Positions 44,522 through 53,129 of a stretch of 64,000 nucleotides of DNA are shown here, in pieces. Every line of letters begins with the position of its first letter. Position 1 is the first letter of the stretch. Under the pieces are notes generated by a model. It was given only the letters and a program-made list of their open reading frames with translations, did not search any database and was not told where the DNA came from. Origin of the DNA: Roseibium sediminis (GTDB taxonomy: Bacteria > Pseudomonadota > Alphaproteobacteria > Rhizobiales > Stappiaceae); assembly GCF_008711325.1 (NCBI RefSeq), contig NZ_VXDB01000015.1, forward strand, positions 1 through 64,000. The letters run 5' to 3'. Both the position numbers and the translations under genes were made by a program.

Positions 44522-45331
44522 ATGCAAAACGGAGTATTGGCCGGTCGGACGGCGCTCGTAACCGGATCTGTTCAGGGGATAGGTCTGGCCATCGCCAAAT
44601 CCCTTGCCGCAGAAGGGGCGCGGATCGGGGTTCACGGGTTGGCGAGCGCAGAGCAGGCTGCCGCAGCTGTTGCCGAAATCCAGGATGCCGGAGCGCCGGA
44701 TGCCCGGTTTTTTGATGCGGACATGCGGGACCCGGATGCGATCGACGCCATGATGGAGGCGGTTGAGCACTGGGGCGGCGTGGACATTCTGGTCAACAAT
44801 GCTGGCATCCAGAAAACCGGATCGATTGCCGAGCTGACACGTGAGACGTGGGACATGATCCTCGCCGTCAATCTTTCGGCGGCCTTCTTCACCATGCGAC
44901 GGGCGCTACCGAAAATGGCGGAGCGAGGCTATGGGCGGGTGGTCAACATCGCTTCAGTTCATGGGCTTGTCGCCTCCAAGGACAAGAGCCCCTATGTGGC
45001 GTCCAAGTTTGGATTGGTGGGCATGTCGCGCGTTGCGGCGCTGGAATATGCTTCGGTCGGCTCGCGGGAAGCCGGGGGCGTGACCGTCAACTGCATCTGT
45101 CCCGGCTGGACGGAAACTGCGATCATCGAACCGCAGATTACTGCGCGCGGCGAACAGCTGGGCGTTGGGCGGCCAGAGGCGATTGCAAGCCTTCTGGCGG
45201 AGAAGCAGCCGAGCCTTAGAACCTCAAGGCCGGATGAGATCGGGCAGGCAATTGTCTGGCTCGCCAGCCCGATTGCGCACAACATCACCGGCATCTCGCT
45301 GCCGATTGATGGCGGATGGACAGCGCAGTAA
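44522..45331 (+). CDS. SDR oxidoreductase, 3-hydroxybutyrate dehydrogenase-like
   Basis: The 269-residue short-chain dehydrogenase has TGSVQGIGLA (nucleotide-binding turn), NNAGIQ, NIASVHGLVASKDKSPYVAS (catalytic Ser and Tyr), and KFG carrying the catalytic Lys. The motif IASVHGLVAS, the GWTET...ITARGEQLGV helix and LLAEKQPSL are those of 3-hydroxybutyrate dehydrogenases, which interconvert 3-hydroxybutyrate and acetoacetate. An insertion near residue 178 (VGSREAGG) departs from the usual length. Together with the acyl-CoA ligase it suggests short-chain acid or ketone-body use. Confidence 0.75.
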   Translation: MQNGVLAGRTALVTGSVQGIGLAIAKSLAAEGARIGVHGLASAEQAAAAVAEIQDAGAPDARFFDADMRDPDAIDAMMEAVEHWGGVDILVNNAGIQKTGSIAELTRETWDMILAVNLSAAFFTMRRALPKMAERGYGRVVNIASVHGLVASKDKSPYVASKFGLVGMSRVAALEYASVGSREAGGVTVNCICPGWTETAIIEPQITARGEQLGVGRPEAIASLLAEKQPSLRTSRPDEIGQAIVWLASPIAHNITGISLPIDGGWTAQ

Positions 45332-45341
45332 CGCGCTGTCG

Positions 45342-46031
45342 TTAGAGGAATTTCAGTCGGGCAGCTTGCAGCGATGCGGGCTGCTTCACGTCCTTGCGCA
45401 CATGTGCGTCCGAGATCGCCGGCCCCAGCGTTGTGGTGATCGGCAACACCCCTCCCCAGATCGGCAAGTCCAGATCTTCGGCATCTTCGCCCGGAGGGCC
45501 GGTGCGAACCTTGGTCGCGATGTGCTCGATTTCCATTGCCAGCACGCCGGTTGCCTTCTTTTCCTTGTCCAGCATGGGGCGGGATTCCGCCCACCGGCCG
45601 GGTAGAAGATGGTCGGTCATGGCGGCAAGCGACTGTTCCAGTTCTGCGTCGTCGGTTACATGCCGCGCGGTGCCATGGGCGATGGCGCAGCGGTAATTCA
45701 TGGAATTGTGGAAGGTGGCGCGGGACACGACAAAACCGTCAATCAGGGTAACGGTGAAGGTCAAAGGCGCAGTTTCGCCGACATTCTTTATGATCCGCGT
45801 CTTGGACGCGCCGTGGATGTAGAGCGTATTGCCAACGCGTCCATAGATCATCGGGATGACCATCGGTCGCTCATCTGCGATGAAGCCGATATGAGCAATC
45901 ATGCCCTTGTCGAGGATTTCGTAGGCCACGTCCCGGTCATATCCACCGCGGTTCATCTGCCTGATTTTTGCGTAGGCCGGGCGGTCTGCTGCCTCGTCGG
46001 CGGGTCTTGTCTTCAAATCAGTGTCGGTCAT
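45342..46031 (-). CDS. Pyridoxamine 5'-phosphate oxidase-fold protein (NimA-like)
   Basis: The 229-residue cytoplasmic flavin-binding split-barrel protein contains AYEILDKGMIAHIGFIADER, YIHGASKTRIIKNV and FHNSMNYRCAIAHGTAR, as in the PPOX/nitroimidazole-reductase (NimA) group. The arrangement next to a divergent MocR-type regulator is known for this family, and the regulator probably controls it. It may bind FMN or a PLP-related compound. ATG 46031 is chosen over TTG 46049. It converges on the SDR gene. Confidence 0.8.
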   Translation of the reverse strand: MTDTDLKTRPADEAADRPAYAKIRQMNRGGYDRDVAYEILDKGMIAHIGFIADERPMVIPMIYGRVGNTLYIHGASKTRIIKNVGETAPLTFTVTLIDGFVVSRATFHNSMNYRCAIAHGTARHVTDDAELEQSLAAMTDHLLPGRWAESRPMLDKEKKATGVLAMEIEHIATKVRTGPPGEDAEDLDLPIWGGVLPITTTLGPAISDAHVRKDVKQPASLQAARLKFL

Positions 46032-46069
46032 TGGTCCGGCTTCTTTCAATTCGCTTGCAACACCTGTCT

Positions 46070-46102
46070 ACTGGCTTAAACTGGATCTTTAGAAGAGCCA
46101 GT
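46070..46102. promoter_or_regulatory. MocR-type operator with ACTGG repeats
   Basis: ACTGGCTTAA (46070-46079) and ACTGGATCTT (46080-46089) are direct repeats spaced by exactly one helical turn. The second is also mirrored by AAGAGCCAGT (46093-46102), nine of ten bases complementary. MocR regulators such as TauR bind CTGGACxTAA direct repeats. The site lies 38 bp from the PPOX start and 12 bp from the MocR start. Confidence 0.65.
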
Positions 46103-46114
46103 TTCGGAAAAATC

Positions 46115-47596
46115 ATGGAACCACTACTTGCCCCTAGCCTCATAGAGATCGACAAGTCTGCGCCGCTTCCCATCCCGGAACAGATCTATCGCTCGTTGAG
46201 GGTCGCGGTTCAAAAGCAGATGCTTGCGCCCGGTCACAGGCTGCCGTCGTCGCGCGAGCTGGCACAGCACCTTGGTGTGTCCCGCAATTCGGTCAACACG
46301 GCCTATGATCTCCTGAAGGCGGAGAGCATTGTCACGGTGAAACGCGGTGCGTCGCCGATTGTTGCCGGAAGCGTGGAGCTTGAGGGCAAATCGAAAATCT
46401 CGGAGGCTCCGGCGTTCAGGCCGCGTTTGTCAAAACGGGGGGAACGGCAGACTGCCGATTACCGTGGACCTTATTGGGCCAAGGGGGCAGGCGTTCTGCA
46501 GTCCGGGGCTCCGGCGCGTGATCTCTTCCCTTATGACATGTGGGCAAGATGCCTGCGGCGGGCGGTGCGCAGCCTCAAAAGTGATTTCCTGCTGTATCAC
46601 GACGCGACCGGGTATCGTCCGCTGAAGGAAACGCTGGCGACCTATCTTTCCAGTGAGCGCGGCGTGCGGGCCAAACCCGACCAGATCATCATCACCTCGA
46701 CCATGCAGGGAACATTGACTGCCTTGGCAACGGCTCTGGCTGATCCGGGGGATGCCGTTTGGATCGAGGATCCGGGTTATCTGGGCGCACGTTCGGCCTT
46801 CCTGAGTGCAGGGCTCACCCCATCCGGCATTCCGGTTGACGCAGAAGGCTGTACTGTTCCCCCGAAAGGAGAGGTGCCTGATCCGAAACTGATCTATGTC
46901 AGTCCGTCCCATCAGTTTCCGCTTGGCGTGAAGATGTCGCTTGCCCGCAGGCTTGCACTTATCGAGCGGGCCCGACGGTCAGGGGCAATCATCCTCGAGG
47001 ATGACTATGACAGCGAGTTCCTCTTTGAAAGCAGACCTGTCGCCGCCATGCAGGGTTTGGCAGAGGAAGGCGAGGTCATCTATCTCGGCACGTTTTCAAA
47101 GAGCCTTTTGCCCGGACTGCGAATTGCCTTTTGTGTCGTGCCCGACGCTCTGGTCGAACCGCTGCAACGCCTCTTTCGATATACGGGCTGTATCGCAAAT
47201 GTGCATGTTCAGGCGGCACTGGCCGACTTCATCGAAAGTGGCCATTACCGTTCGCATCTCCGGCGCATCCGGCAGGAATATGAGAGCCGTGGTCGACTGA
47301 TGGTTCGCATCTTCCGCGATATCCTCGGAAATCGCATATCCGTCGAACCTCCGACGGGAAACGTTCAGTTGGTGCTGCAGCTCAATAGCGGGCACGACGA
47401 TTGCGAGCTGGCGATCGCCCTTCAAAAGCGCGGGTTTTCCGTTTCCCCGGTTAGCCAGTCTTATCTGGGGCAGGCGCAAATGCGGGGGCTTCTGGTCGGG
47501 TTTGCAGATGCAAATGAGGCCCAGATGATTGCCTTTGCCCGGGAAGTTGGAACCTTCTTGATGGCGAAGCTTGACCCTGACCCAAAAGCCACCTAA
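46115..47596 (+). CDS. MocR/PdxR-type regulator (GntR HTH plus aminotransferase domain)
   Basis: The 493-residue regulator fuses a GntR-type winged helix (about 15-80; LPSSRELAQHLGVSRNSVNT) to a class I aminotransferase-like PLP domain (about 115-480). The PLP-binding lysine is in YLGTFSKSLLPGLRIAF, and LEDDYDSEF carries the acidic residue that contacts the cofactor nitrogen. Such proteins sense PLP or amino compounds. It is divergent from the PPOX gene with a repeat-containing operator between them. ATG 46115 is chosen because upstream sequence encodes the operator. rnpB follows. Confidence 0.85.
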   Translation: MEPLLAPSLIEIDKSAPLPIPEQIYRSLRVAVQKQMLAPGHRLPSSRELAQHLGVSRNSVNTAYDLLKAESIVTVKRGASPIVAGSVELEGKSKISEAPAFRPRLSKRGERQTADYRGPYWAKGAGVLQSGAPARDLFPYDMWARCLRRAVRSLKSDFLLYHDATGYRPLKETLATYLSSERGVRAKPDQIIITSTMQGTLTALATALADPGDAVWIEDPGYLGARSAFLSAGLTPSGIPVDAEGCTVPPKGEVPDPKLIYVSPSHQFPLGVKMSLARRLALIERARRSGAIILEDDYDSEFLFESRPVAAMQGLAEEGEVIYLGTFSKSLLPGLRIAFCVVPDALVEPLQRLFRYTGCIANVHVQAALADFIESGHYRSHLRRIRQEYESRGRLMVRIFRDILGNRISVEPPTGNVQLVLQLNSGHDDCELAIALQKRGFSVSPVSQSYLGQAQMRGLLVGFADANEAQMIAFAREVGTFLMAKLDPDPKAT

Positions 47597-47603
47597 GCCA
47601 CGC

Positions 47604-48014
47604 GGGCCAGTCGGTCGGACAGCCGCTGCCGCAAGTGCCGAAAGGCCGCGGGGGAGGAAAGTCCGGGCTCCATGGAAACACGGTGCCGGGTAACACCCGG
47701 CGAGGGTGACCTTAGGGAAAGTGCCACAGAAAGCAAACCGCCCCGATCCGGCAGCAATGTCGACTGCGGGGTAAGGGTGAAAGGGTGGGGTAAGAGCCCA
47801 CCGCGCGGGCGGCAACGAACGCGGCATGGTAAACCCCACCGGGAGCAAAACCGAATAGGGACAGCGCGGGCATTGCCCAGGCCGGTTTCCAGGCCAGTTG
47901 TCCGGGTAGGTTGCGAGAGGCGCTTGGCAATAGGCGTCCCAGATGAATGGCTGTCACGTTCGCAGGCTTGCCTGCGGGCCATACAGAACCCGGCTTACAG
48001 ACCGACTGGCTTTT
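47604..48014 (+). ncRNA. rnpB: RNase P RNA, bacterial type A
   Basis: The catalytic RNA of RNase P matures tRNA 5' ends. P1 forms from GCCAGTCGGTC (47606-47616) and GACCGACTGGC (48000-48010). The conserved core is present: GAGGAAAGTCCGGGCTCC (47653-47670), ACAGAAAGC near 47726, AAGGGTGAAAGGGTGGGGTA near 47773 with AAGAGCCCACCGC after it, and the terminal GGCTTACAGACC. TTTT follows P1. The length of about 407 nt is usual for alphaproteobacteria. It starts about eight bases after the MocR stop; exact ends are approximate. Confidence 0.95.
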
Positions 48015-48026
48015 CTTTCTCCCGCT

Positions 48027-48054
48027 GCCCCGCAAGATGAAACACTCGCGGGGC
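48027..48054. terminator. Hairpin between rnpB and the convergent monooxygenase gene
   Basis: GCCCCGC (48027-48033) pairs with GCGGGGC (48048-48054) around a 14-nt loop. A T run follows P1 of rnpB just before it. The hairpin may terminate the monooxygenase transcript from the minus strand, although its T run is weak. Confidence 0.4.
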
Positions 48055-48069
48055 GTCCACCTTTTGCTG

Positions 48070-49557
48070 CTATCCCGCCTGATATTGCGGCGCGCTGGCG
48101 AGAAACTCGCCATAGGCTGGCGCACTTGGATAGGAGAACTGCTCGGCAATCGGGTTGCTGCGTTTTCGTTTCGCTGCGCCGATATCGGCCAGAAGTTCAT
48201 CGAAATGCCGGAAGTGGAACGGTGCAGAGCAAAGGCCTGCATAGATTTGCGCAGCAGGCCGTTCATTTCGTTTCCAGTTCAGCATCGCGTCAATGTTCTT
48301 GCGCATGTCTGCATCTGACGGCTGATTGGCGAGTTGGCCGTCTGCATAGCGCACGAGCCAATTGGCGATCATTTCCGCCGACAGGATGGTGCAGAAGCTG
48401 GAATTGAATCCGACAAACCCCATGTCAGGCAAATCCGGGTTCACGGCAAGGCGGTAGACCTTATACAGCCCGTCAAAGTCGATCAGCTTCTTCTGGTATT
48501 CCTCAGCCAGATAAGGAATGCCCAGTTTCCAGCCAATAGCCAGAACGGACAGGGTGCAGGGCACCTTGTCGCCGGTGGTCAGAACCACCTTGCCGTCTTC
48601 ATAGTGGTCATATGTTCCCCGTATCGGCTTGACCTTGCCGTTCTTGAAGCTTTCAAAAAGGCCGGGAGTGACGATCGGGATGGAGCAGGAAACGTCCTTT
48701 TCGATGGGAATATCCGGCACCATGCCCCACTTCTTCAGGCCGAGCTGCAGTTTCAGCAGGGTTTCAAGACCGCGGAAATTCGCCCAGATCAGCGGTTTGA
48801 AAACGGTCGACAGCAGTTTGCCCATGAAGGAGGGTTGCCAGCCGTTGAACTGTTGTTCCTGCGCGCGCATGTAGAGCAGGCGCTTGAAGTTGATCCCGCC
48901 AACAAAATACGGCACCCGCCAGACCGGTTCCCGGTAAACCAGTGTCACCGAACGCGCGCCGTTATTGGCAGCATTGACGGCGATATCGGTGGCGGATTTT
49001 GAGCCACCCAGGACCACAACATCCTCGCCCTGTACCATGGATGTGTCGGTATATTCGGAGCTGTGGATCACCTTGCCGCCATTGGCGCAAAATGCGTCCT
49101 GACCGGGGTGGGTGATGATGTTCTTGTCCGAGAACTGTCCGGTGCAGATGGCGACAAAGTCGAAATCCTGCTTCCAGACATGGCTGCCGCTTTGAATTTC
49201 CAGGGTCCAACCCGGTTTGCCGTCTGCACGTCTTTCCATGTGCAGGATGTTGGTGTTCAGCTGAAACAGGCGCTCCAGCCTGTGCTTCGCCGCATAGGAT
49301 TTCAGATAGGCGTGGACCTGTGGACCCTTCGGCCATTCCGGATATTCCTCCGGCATCGGATGGTCTGTGTAGCAATAGAGGTCCTTGGGGGACTGCGTTT
49401 GAACATCCGGATAGGAACGGGACAGTTCCCATACCCCGCCGAAATCATGTGTGCGTTCAAAGCCGAAGACCCTGTGTCCGCGTTCGTCGAATGCCTTGGC
49501 TGCGGCCAAGCCACTGACGCCGCCGCCGATCACGGCGACGTTCTTTCGGTTGATCAT
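48070..49557 (-). CDS. Flavin-containing monooxygenase-like protein
   Basis: The 495-residue cytoplasmic protein belongs to the FAD/NAD(P)H-binding monooxygenases. VIGGGVSGLAAAKAF (about residue 9) binds FAD, and VVVLGGSKSATDIAVNAA (about 185) is the NADPH-binding turn, with Ser in place of the more common Gly of GxGxxG. The region FERTHDFGGVWELS is the usual second FAD motif. The FxGxxxHxxxY/F signature of Baeyer-Villiger enzymes reads FSDKNIITHPGQ, so classical BVMO activity is not certain. It lies 30 bp after the cupin gene and is probably co-transcribed. Confidence 0.8.
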   Translation of the reverse strand: MINRKNVAVIGGGVSGLAAAKAFDERGHRVFGFERTHDFGGVWELSRSYPDVQTQSPKDLYCYTDHPMPEEYPEWPKGPQVHAYLKSYAAKHRLERLFQLNTNILHMERRADGKPGWTLEIQSGSHVWKQDFDFVAICTGQFSDKNIITHPGQDAFCANGGKVIHSSEYTDTSMVQGEDVVVLGGSKSATDIAVNAANNGARSVTLVYREPVWRVPYFVGGINFKRLLYMRAQEQQFNGWQPSFMGKLLSTVFKPLIWANFRGLETLLKLQLGLKKWGMVPDIPIEKDVSCSIPIVTPGLFESFKNGKVKPIRGTYDHYEDGKVVLTTGDKVPCTLSVLAIGWKLGIPYLAEEYQKKLIDFDGLYKVYRLAVNPDLPDMGFVGFNSSFCTILSAEMIANWLVRYADGQLANQPSDADMRKNIDAMLNWKRNERPAAQIYAGLCSAPFHFRHFDELLADIGAAKRKRSNPIAEQFSYPSAPAYGEFLASAPQYQAG

Positions 49558-49587
49558 GATGCGTTTTCCTGCGTGGTTCTGTATCGA

Positions 49588-50034
49588 TCAGGCGTCGCCG
49601 GGAGGCGGCAGGAAATCGACTTCATGCAGAGCCGACAGGCGCACCAGTTCTGCGGGGTCAGTCACCCCGTCCAGCGCCTTGAACAAGTCGAAGAGCTTGC
49701 GGGATGGCGCCACGCCAAAGACGCAGGTGGCTGTCTTTCCGGAGCGGTTGAAGATCCCGTGTGCGATGCCCATCGGCATGCGGACGGTATCTCCGGCCCG
49801 CGCGACATGTTTTTCCGGGCCGAATTCAACTTCCAGCTCGCCCTCCAGCATGGTGATCCATTCGTCTTGCGTGGGGTGGATATGCGGTGGGACGAAGGTT
49901 TCGGCCGGAACAATCGCGTGCCAGATGAAGGCATTTGGGCTCAAGACCTTCGGTGTGTAGGTGTGTCCGACGACGTTCCAGGCAAGGCTCTGCAGCCCGT
50001 CGCTTGCCCCTGTAATACCTGCTCCGCTTTCCAT
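49588..50034 (-). CDS. Cupin-domain protein
   Basis: The 148-residue protein is a single cupin barrel. PPHIHPTQDEWITMLEGELE gives the two metal-binding histidines and the glutamate of cupin motif 1, and MPMGIAHGIFNRS (about 88-100) gives the motif 2 histidine. Such proteins act as dioxygenases, isomerases or sensors; the substrate cannot be told. It is the first gene of the cupin-monooxygenase pair. The ATG 50034 has GAGGAGC upstream. It is divergent from the AraC-type regulator. Confidence 0.8.
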   Translation of the reverse strand: MESGAGITGASDGLQSLAWNVVGHTYTPKVLSPNAFIWHAIVPAETFVPPHIHPTQDEWITMLEGELEVEFGPEKHVARAGDTVRMPMGIAHGIFNRSGKTATCVFGVAPSRKLFDLFKALDGVTDPAELVRLSALHEVDFLPPPGDA

Positions 50035-50054
50035 GAAAGGCTCCTCTCTGACGT

Positions 50055-50072
50055 TGTGTGTTCGTCCACACA
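50055..50072. promoter_or_regulatory. Inverted repeat upstream of the cupin gene
   Basis: TGTGTG-N6-CACACA is a perfect 6-bp inverted repeat in the divergent cupin/AraC gap, 21 bp before the cupin ATG. It could be an operator or a hairpin in the cupin leader. Confidence 0.4.
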
Positions 50073-50190
50073 GCCTAGGAGGAGCGCCACAATTGCTTTA
50101 TCCGATTTGCGAAATTTTCGTATTCGAACGCTTCCCATTGAGTTCTTTTATTTCGTAGACTGGGCAATGCCGTTTCGGGGAGGGGAACGC

Positions 50191-51198
50191 GTGGTGTCAG
50201 AAATCGGACTGCGGATCGAAAGGCCGCTTGCGAGATACAGGTGTTTTGAAACGCTGGAGCTTGATCAGGCGCGCGAGCTGGTCGGGCAGCATTTTTGCAG
50301 CCACTTTCTGGATCTTGGCTCACGCGACGGGGTTTTCCATGCCTGCAAGAACAGGGTGCAGGGCAGCCGGATCTCCCTGAATTACCTGCGCTACGGCGCT
50401 GAGGTCATCATCGAACCTGGCGAACTGACAAACTTCTTTCTCGTCCAGATCCCGCTCGTTGGTCAGGCTGAGGTGGAGAACGGCAGGACGCGTGTGATTT
50501 CCAATCCCGGCATTGCGACGATCCTCAATCCGGATCTGCAAACCAGCATGCGCTGGTCGTCGGATTGCGAGCAAATTCTCGTGCAGATTGACCGCGCATA
50601 CGTTCTTGAAATTGCCCGTCAGGTGACGGGTCTTGGCAATGTCGAGACCTTGCGGTTCGACCCGGCTCTTGACCTGACACGCCCGGGGCTTGGGAACTGG
50701 ATCAGGCAGGTTCGGGGCTTGTTTGATGCGGCAGGGGCGGGGGAGGTGTTCCTTGCGCCAGACAGCGAGCAGCACCGGGTTCTGGAAGAGAGCGTTGTGG
50801 CTGGGCTGGTTATGGCGCAGCCTAGTTCGGTCTCGGCCTTGCTGGATATGCCGGTTGGGGATATTCCGCCAGCCGTCTTTCGGCGAGCCGTCAGGTGCAT
50901 CAGCGAGTGTTTCACCGATCCGATCACCTTGATCGACATTGCGCGCTGGGCCAACACAACGCCGCGGACCCTTCAGTTCGCCTTCAAGCGGGAGATTGGC
51001 GTTTCCCCGATGCAATATGTGCGCGAATTGAGGCTGGGATATGCGCGTCACCTGCTGTTGACGGGCAAGGACGGCTTGAGCGTCGGAGATATCGCCGAAC
51101 TCTCCGGCCATCGCCACTTCGGGCGTTTTTCCACTGCATATAAGAGCCGGTTCGGGGAGTCTCCGAGCGAAACCATCCGGGGGTCCCGGTTCACATAA
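50191..51198 (+). CDS. AraC family transcriptional regulator
   Basis: The 335-residue regulator has an N-terminal AraC_binding_2-type cupin domain (about 10-190) and a C-terminal double HTH (about 230-330). The latter includes ITLIDIARWANTTPRTLQFA and the second helix LSVGDIAELSGHRHFGRFS. GTG 50191, or GTG 50194 just after it, is preferred to ATG 50167 because the purine run GGGGAGGGG lies about five to eight bases upstream. It probably activates the divergent cupin-monooxygenase pair. The inducer is unknown. Confidence 0.85.
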   Translation: MVSEIGLRIERPLARYRCFETLELDQARELVGQHFCSHFLDLGSRDGVFHACKNRVQGSRISLNYLRYGAEVIIEPGELTNFFLVQIPLVGQAEVENGRTRVISNPGIATILNPDLQTSMRWSSDCEQILVQIDRAYVLEIARQVTGLGNVETLRFDPALDLTRPGLGNWIRQVRGLFDAAGAGEVFLAPDSEQHRVLEESVVAGLVMAQPSSVSALLDMPVGDIPPAVFRRAVRCISECFTDPITLIDIARWANTTPRTLQFAFKREIGVSPMQYVRELRLGYARHLLLTGKDGLSVGDIAELSGHRHFGRFSTAYKSRFGESPSETIRGSRFT

Positions 51199-51453
51199 AT
51201 ACATACTCGCAATGCTTGTTTTATGGCGTGCTGTAGATTTACGGATGCATCACCGAACCCCTTGTTTCTTAACCATTCTTAAAGATCGTTCACGATTATT
51301 TCTGCATTCTGCAGATCGCCTGCGAGGGGATTGCGGGCGTCGTGCCTGATTCATCGCAGTGTCAAGCGTTTGTTAAGCCTAACCACAGTAAGGTCTTTTT
51401 CACGGGAAATCTGAGGGAGATAGCAGGCAAATGACCATGCGATTCCATTGACC
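51199..51453. other. Intergenic region before the MraZ repeats
   Basis: No gene is seen here. The first part is AT-rich. The dcw promoter probably lies between here and the phased repeats that follow, but no clear box was assigned. Confidence 0.4.
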
Positions 51454-51518
51454 GTCCATGATTTCCCATGATATCCCATAAATGCCCAGATGGTGTGGTG
51501 AGATCCCATGCCTGTCCA
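51454..51518. promoter_or_regulatory. Phased NYCCA repeats, probable MraZ operator
   Basis: GTCCA 51454, TCCCA 51464, TCCCA 51474, GCCCA 51484, TCCCA 51504 and GTCCA 51514 all lie on one 10-bp grid, with the position at 51494 missing. Read on the minus strand they give TGGGA/TGGAC-type repeats. MraZ is known to bind TGGGN direct repeats with 5-bp spacers ahead of the dcw cluster. The site lies about 100 bp before mraZ. Confidence 0.75.
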
Positions 51519-51620
51519 GGGCGGGCGGCGTACCAAATCAGCCCTAGCCGGTTTGCCCGGCAGCTATCCAGGTATGAATTTTTGGGGTGAAGAGCGGGGT
51601 GGCTCGCTTGAAGGGGACAA

Positions 51621-52091
51621 ATGGCCGGCTTCGTGTCGCATTTTACCAACCGGCTGGACGCCAAGGGTCGCGTGTCGATCCCGGCGCCATTCCGTTCGGT
51701 ATTGGCGAAGGACGGCTTTGAAGGACTTTATGTCATTGCCTCGTCGCACTGCGCGGCGATTGATGCGGGCGGAAATGCTTTGTTGAACGAAATTCAGACC
51801 CGCCTCGATGCGTTCTCCAAATTGTCTCCGGACCATGATGCGCTGGCCATGGCCCTGTTCGGTGCCAGCGAAACCCCGAAAATCGACAGCGATGGCCGAA
51901 TGGTCATCTCGGACATGATCCGCGAACATACCGGCCTGACCGATCAGGTCACCTTTGCCGGCATGGGATACAAGTTTCAGATTTGGGAACCTGCAAAGTT
52001 CCGCGAGCACAGCGCAGAGGTCAGAAAGCGCGCGCTCGCCATGTTGTCGGGGCAAGTGCCTCCGACACAAATGCCGGGAGGACCGGCATGA
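51621..52091 (+). CDS. mraZ: Transcriptional regulator MraZ
   Basis: MraZ is a dodecamer-forming AbrB-fold repressor that controls the dcw cluster it heads. The 156-residue protein shows the double repeat: [20 protein letters not shown] (about residue 8) and [20 protein letters not shown] (about 86), both with the basic DxxGR motif that contacts DNA. The start ATG 51621 follows AAGGGGACAA. A phased repeat set for its own binding lies upstream. Its stop overlaps rsmH by four bases (ATGA). Confidence 0.95.
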   Translation: MAGFVSHFTNRLDAKGRVSIPAPFRSVLAKDGFEGLYVIASSHCAAIDAGGNALLNEIQTRLDAFSKLSPDHDALAMALFGASETPKIDSDGRMVISDMIREHTGLTDQVTFAGMGYKFQIWEPAKFREHSAEVRKRALAMLSGQVPPTQMPGGPA

Positions 52092-53128
52092 TGGCACAAG
52101 GCACAAGCTCTGTTGAACTTGGCGCCGGCGGACCAGAACGCCATGTGCCGGTCCTTCTCGACGCTGTTCTCGATCACCTTGCGCCTGCAGATGGCGAGGT
52201 GATCATCGATGGCACATTCGGTGCGGGTGGCTATAGCCGGGCCATTCTGGATCGTGGTGCGTCTGTCATTGGGATCGACCGTGATCCCGATGCGATTGCC
52301 GGTGGCCAGGCGCTGGTCGCCGAGGCGGGCGGACGTCTGACGCTCGTGCCGGGTCAGTTTGCGGATCTGGAAGATCATGCCCGGTCGCTCGGTCACGAAG
52401 CGGTCGACGGCGTTGTTCTCGATCTTGGCGTTTCCTCCATGCAGCTCGACGAGGCAGATCGCGGATTTTCCTTCATGCGCGACGGGCCGCTCGACATGCG
52501 GATGGAACAGGCCGGGCCGTCAGCAGCTGATGTTGTCAATGATCTGCCGGTGCGTGATCTCATTCGTATCATCGGCGTGCTTGGCGAAGAAAAGCGGGCG
52601 ACCTCGGTGGCCCATGCGATCGACAATGCACGCAAGGAAAAGGCGTTCTCCCGGACCGGGGAGCTGGCTTCCCTGATCGAACGGGTGCTTGGCCGCAATC
52701 CGAAAAAGGCACAGATCCACCCGGCGACGCGGACTTTTCAGGCGCTGCGGATTTATGTGAACGGCGAGCTTCATCAGGCGGCCAAGGCGCTTTCTGCTGC
52801 TGAAAACATTCTGAAGCCCGGCGGGCGTCTTGTGGTTGTCAGCTTCCATTCGCTGGAGGATCGCATTGTGAAGCGGTTCCTCGCGGACCGGTGCAAGACC
52901 CATGCAGGCGGCTCCCGCCACATGCCGGAAGCGGATGTTGAACCGCCGACCTTCGAACTTCTGACACGCAAGGCCGTGGACGCTGCGGACGCCGAAACAG
53001 CTGCAAATCCACGGGCGCGCTCTGCAAAGCTTCGCGCCGGACGCCGGACAGACAATCCAGCACGGCAACTCGATATTCATGCGGCCGGTGTGCCGCGGCT
53101 GGCTGACTATAAAGGACTAGGGGGCTGA
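52088..53128 (+). CDS. rsmH: 16S rRNA (cytosine1402-N4)-methyltransferase
   Basis: RsmH (MraW) methylates C1402 of 16S rRNA, in the ribosomal P site, using SAM. The 346-residue protein has [13 protein letters not shown], then [13 protein letters not shown] as the SAM-binding motif, [11 protein letters not shown], and [15 protein letters not shown], followed by [15 protein letters not shown] near the end. ATG 52088 (or the next ATG at 52091) is chosen because the family N-terminus starts here. ftsL begins one base after its stop. Confidence 0.95.
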   Translation: MMAQGTSSVELGAGGPERHVPVLLDAVLDHLAPADGEVIIDGTFGAGGYSRAILDRGASVIGIDRDPDAIAGGQALVAEAGGRLTLVPGQFADLEDHARSLGHEAVDGVVLDLGVSSMQLDEADRGFSFMRDGPLDMRMEQAGPSAADVVNDLPVRDLIRIIGVLGEEKRATSVAHAIDNARKEKAFSRTGELASLIERVLGRNPKKAQIHPATRTFQALRIYVNGELHQAAKALSAAENILKPGGRLVVVSFHSLEDRIVKRFLADRCKTHAGGSRHMPEADVEPPTFELLTRKAVDAADAETAANPRARSAKLRAGRRTDNPARQLDIHAAGVPRLADYKGLGG

Positions 53129-53129
53129 C

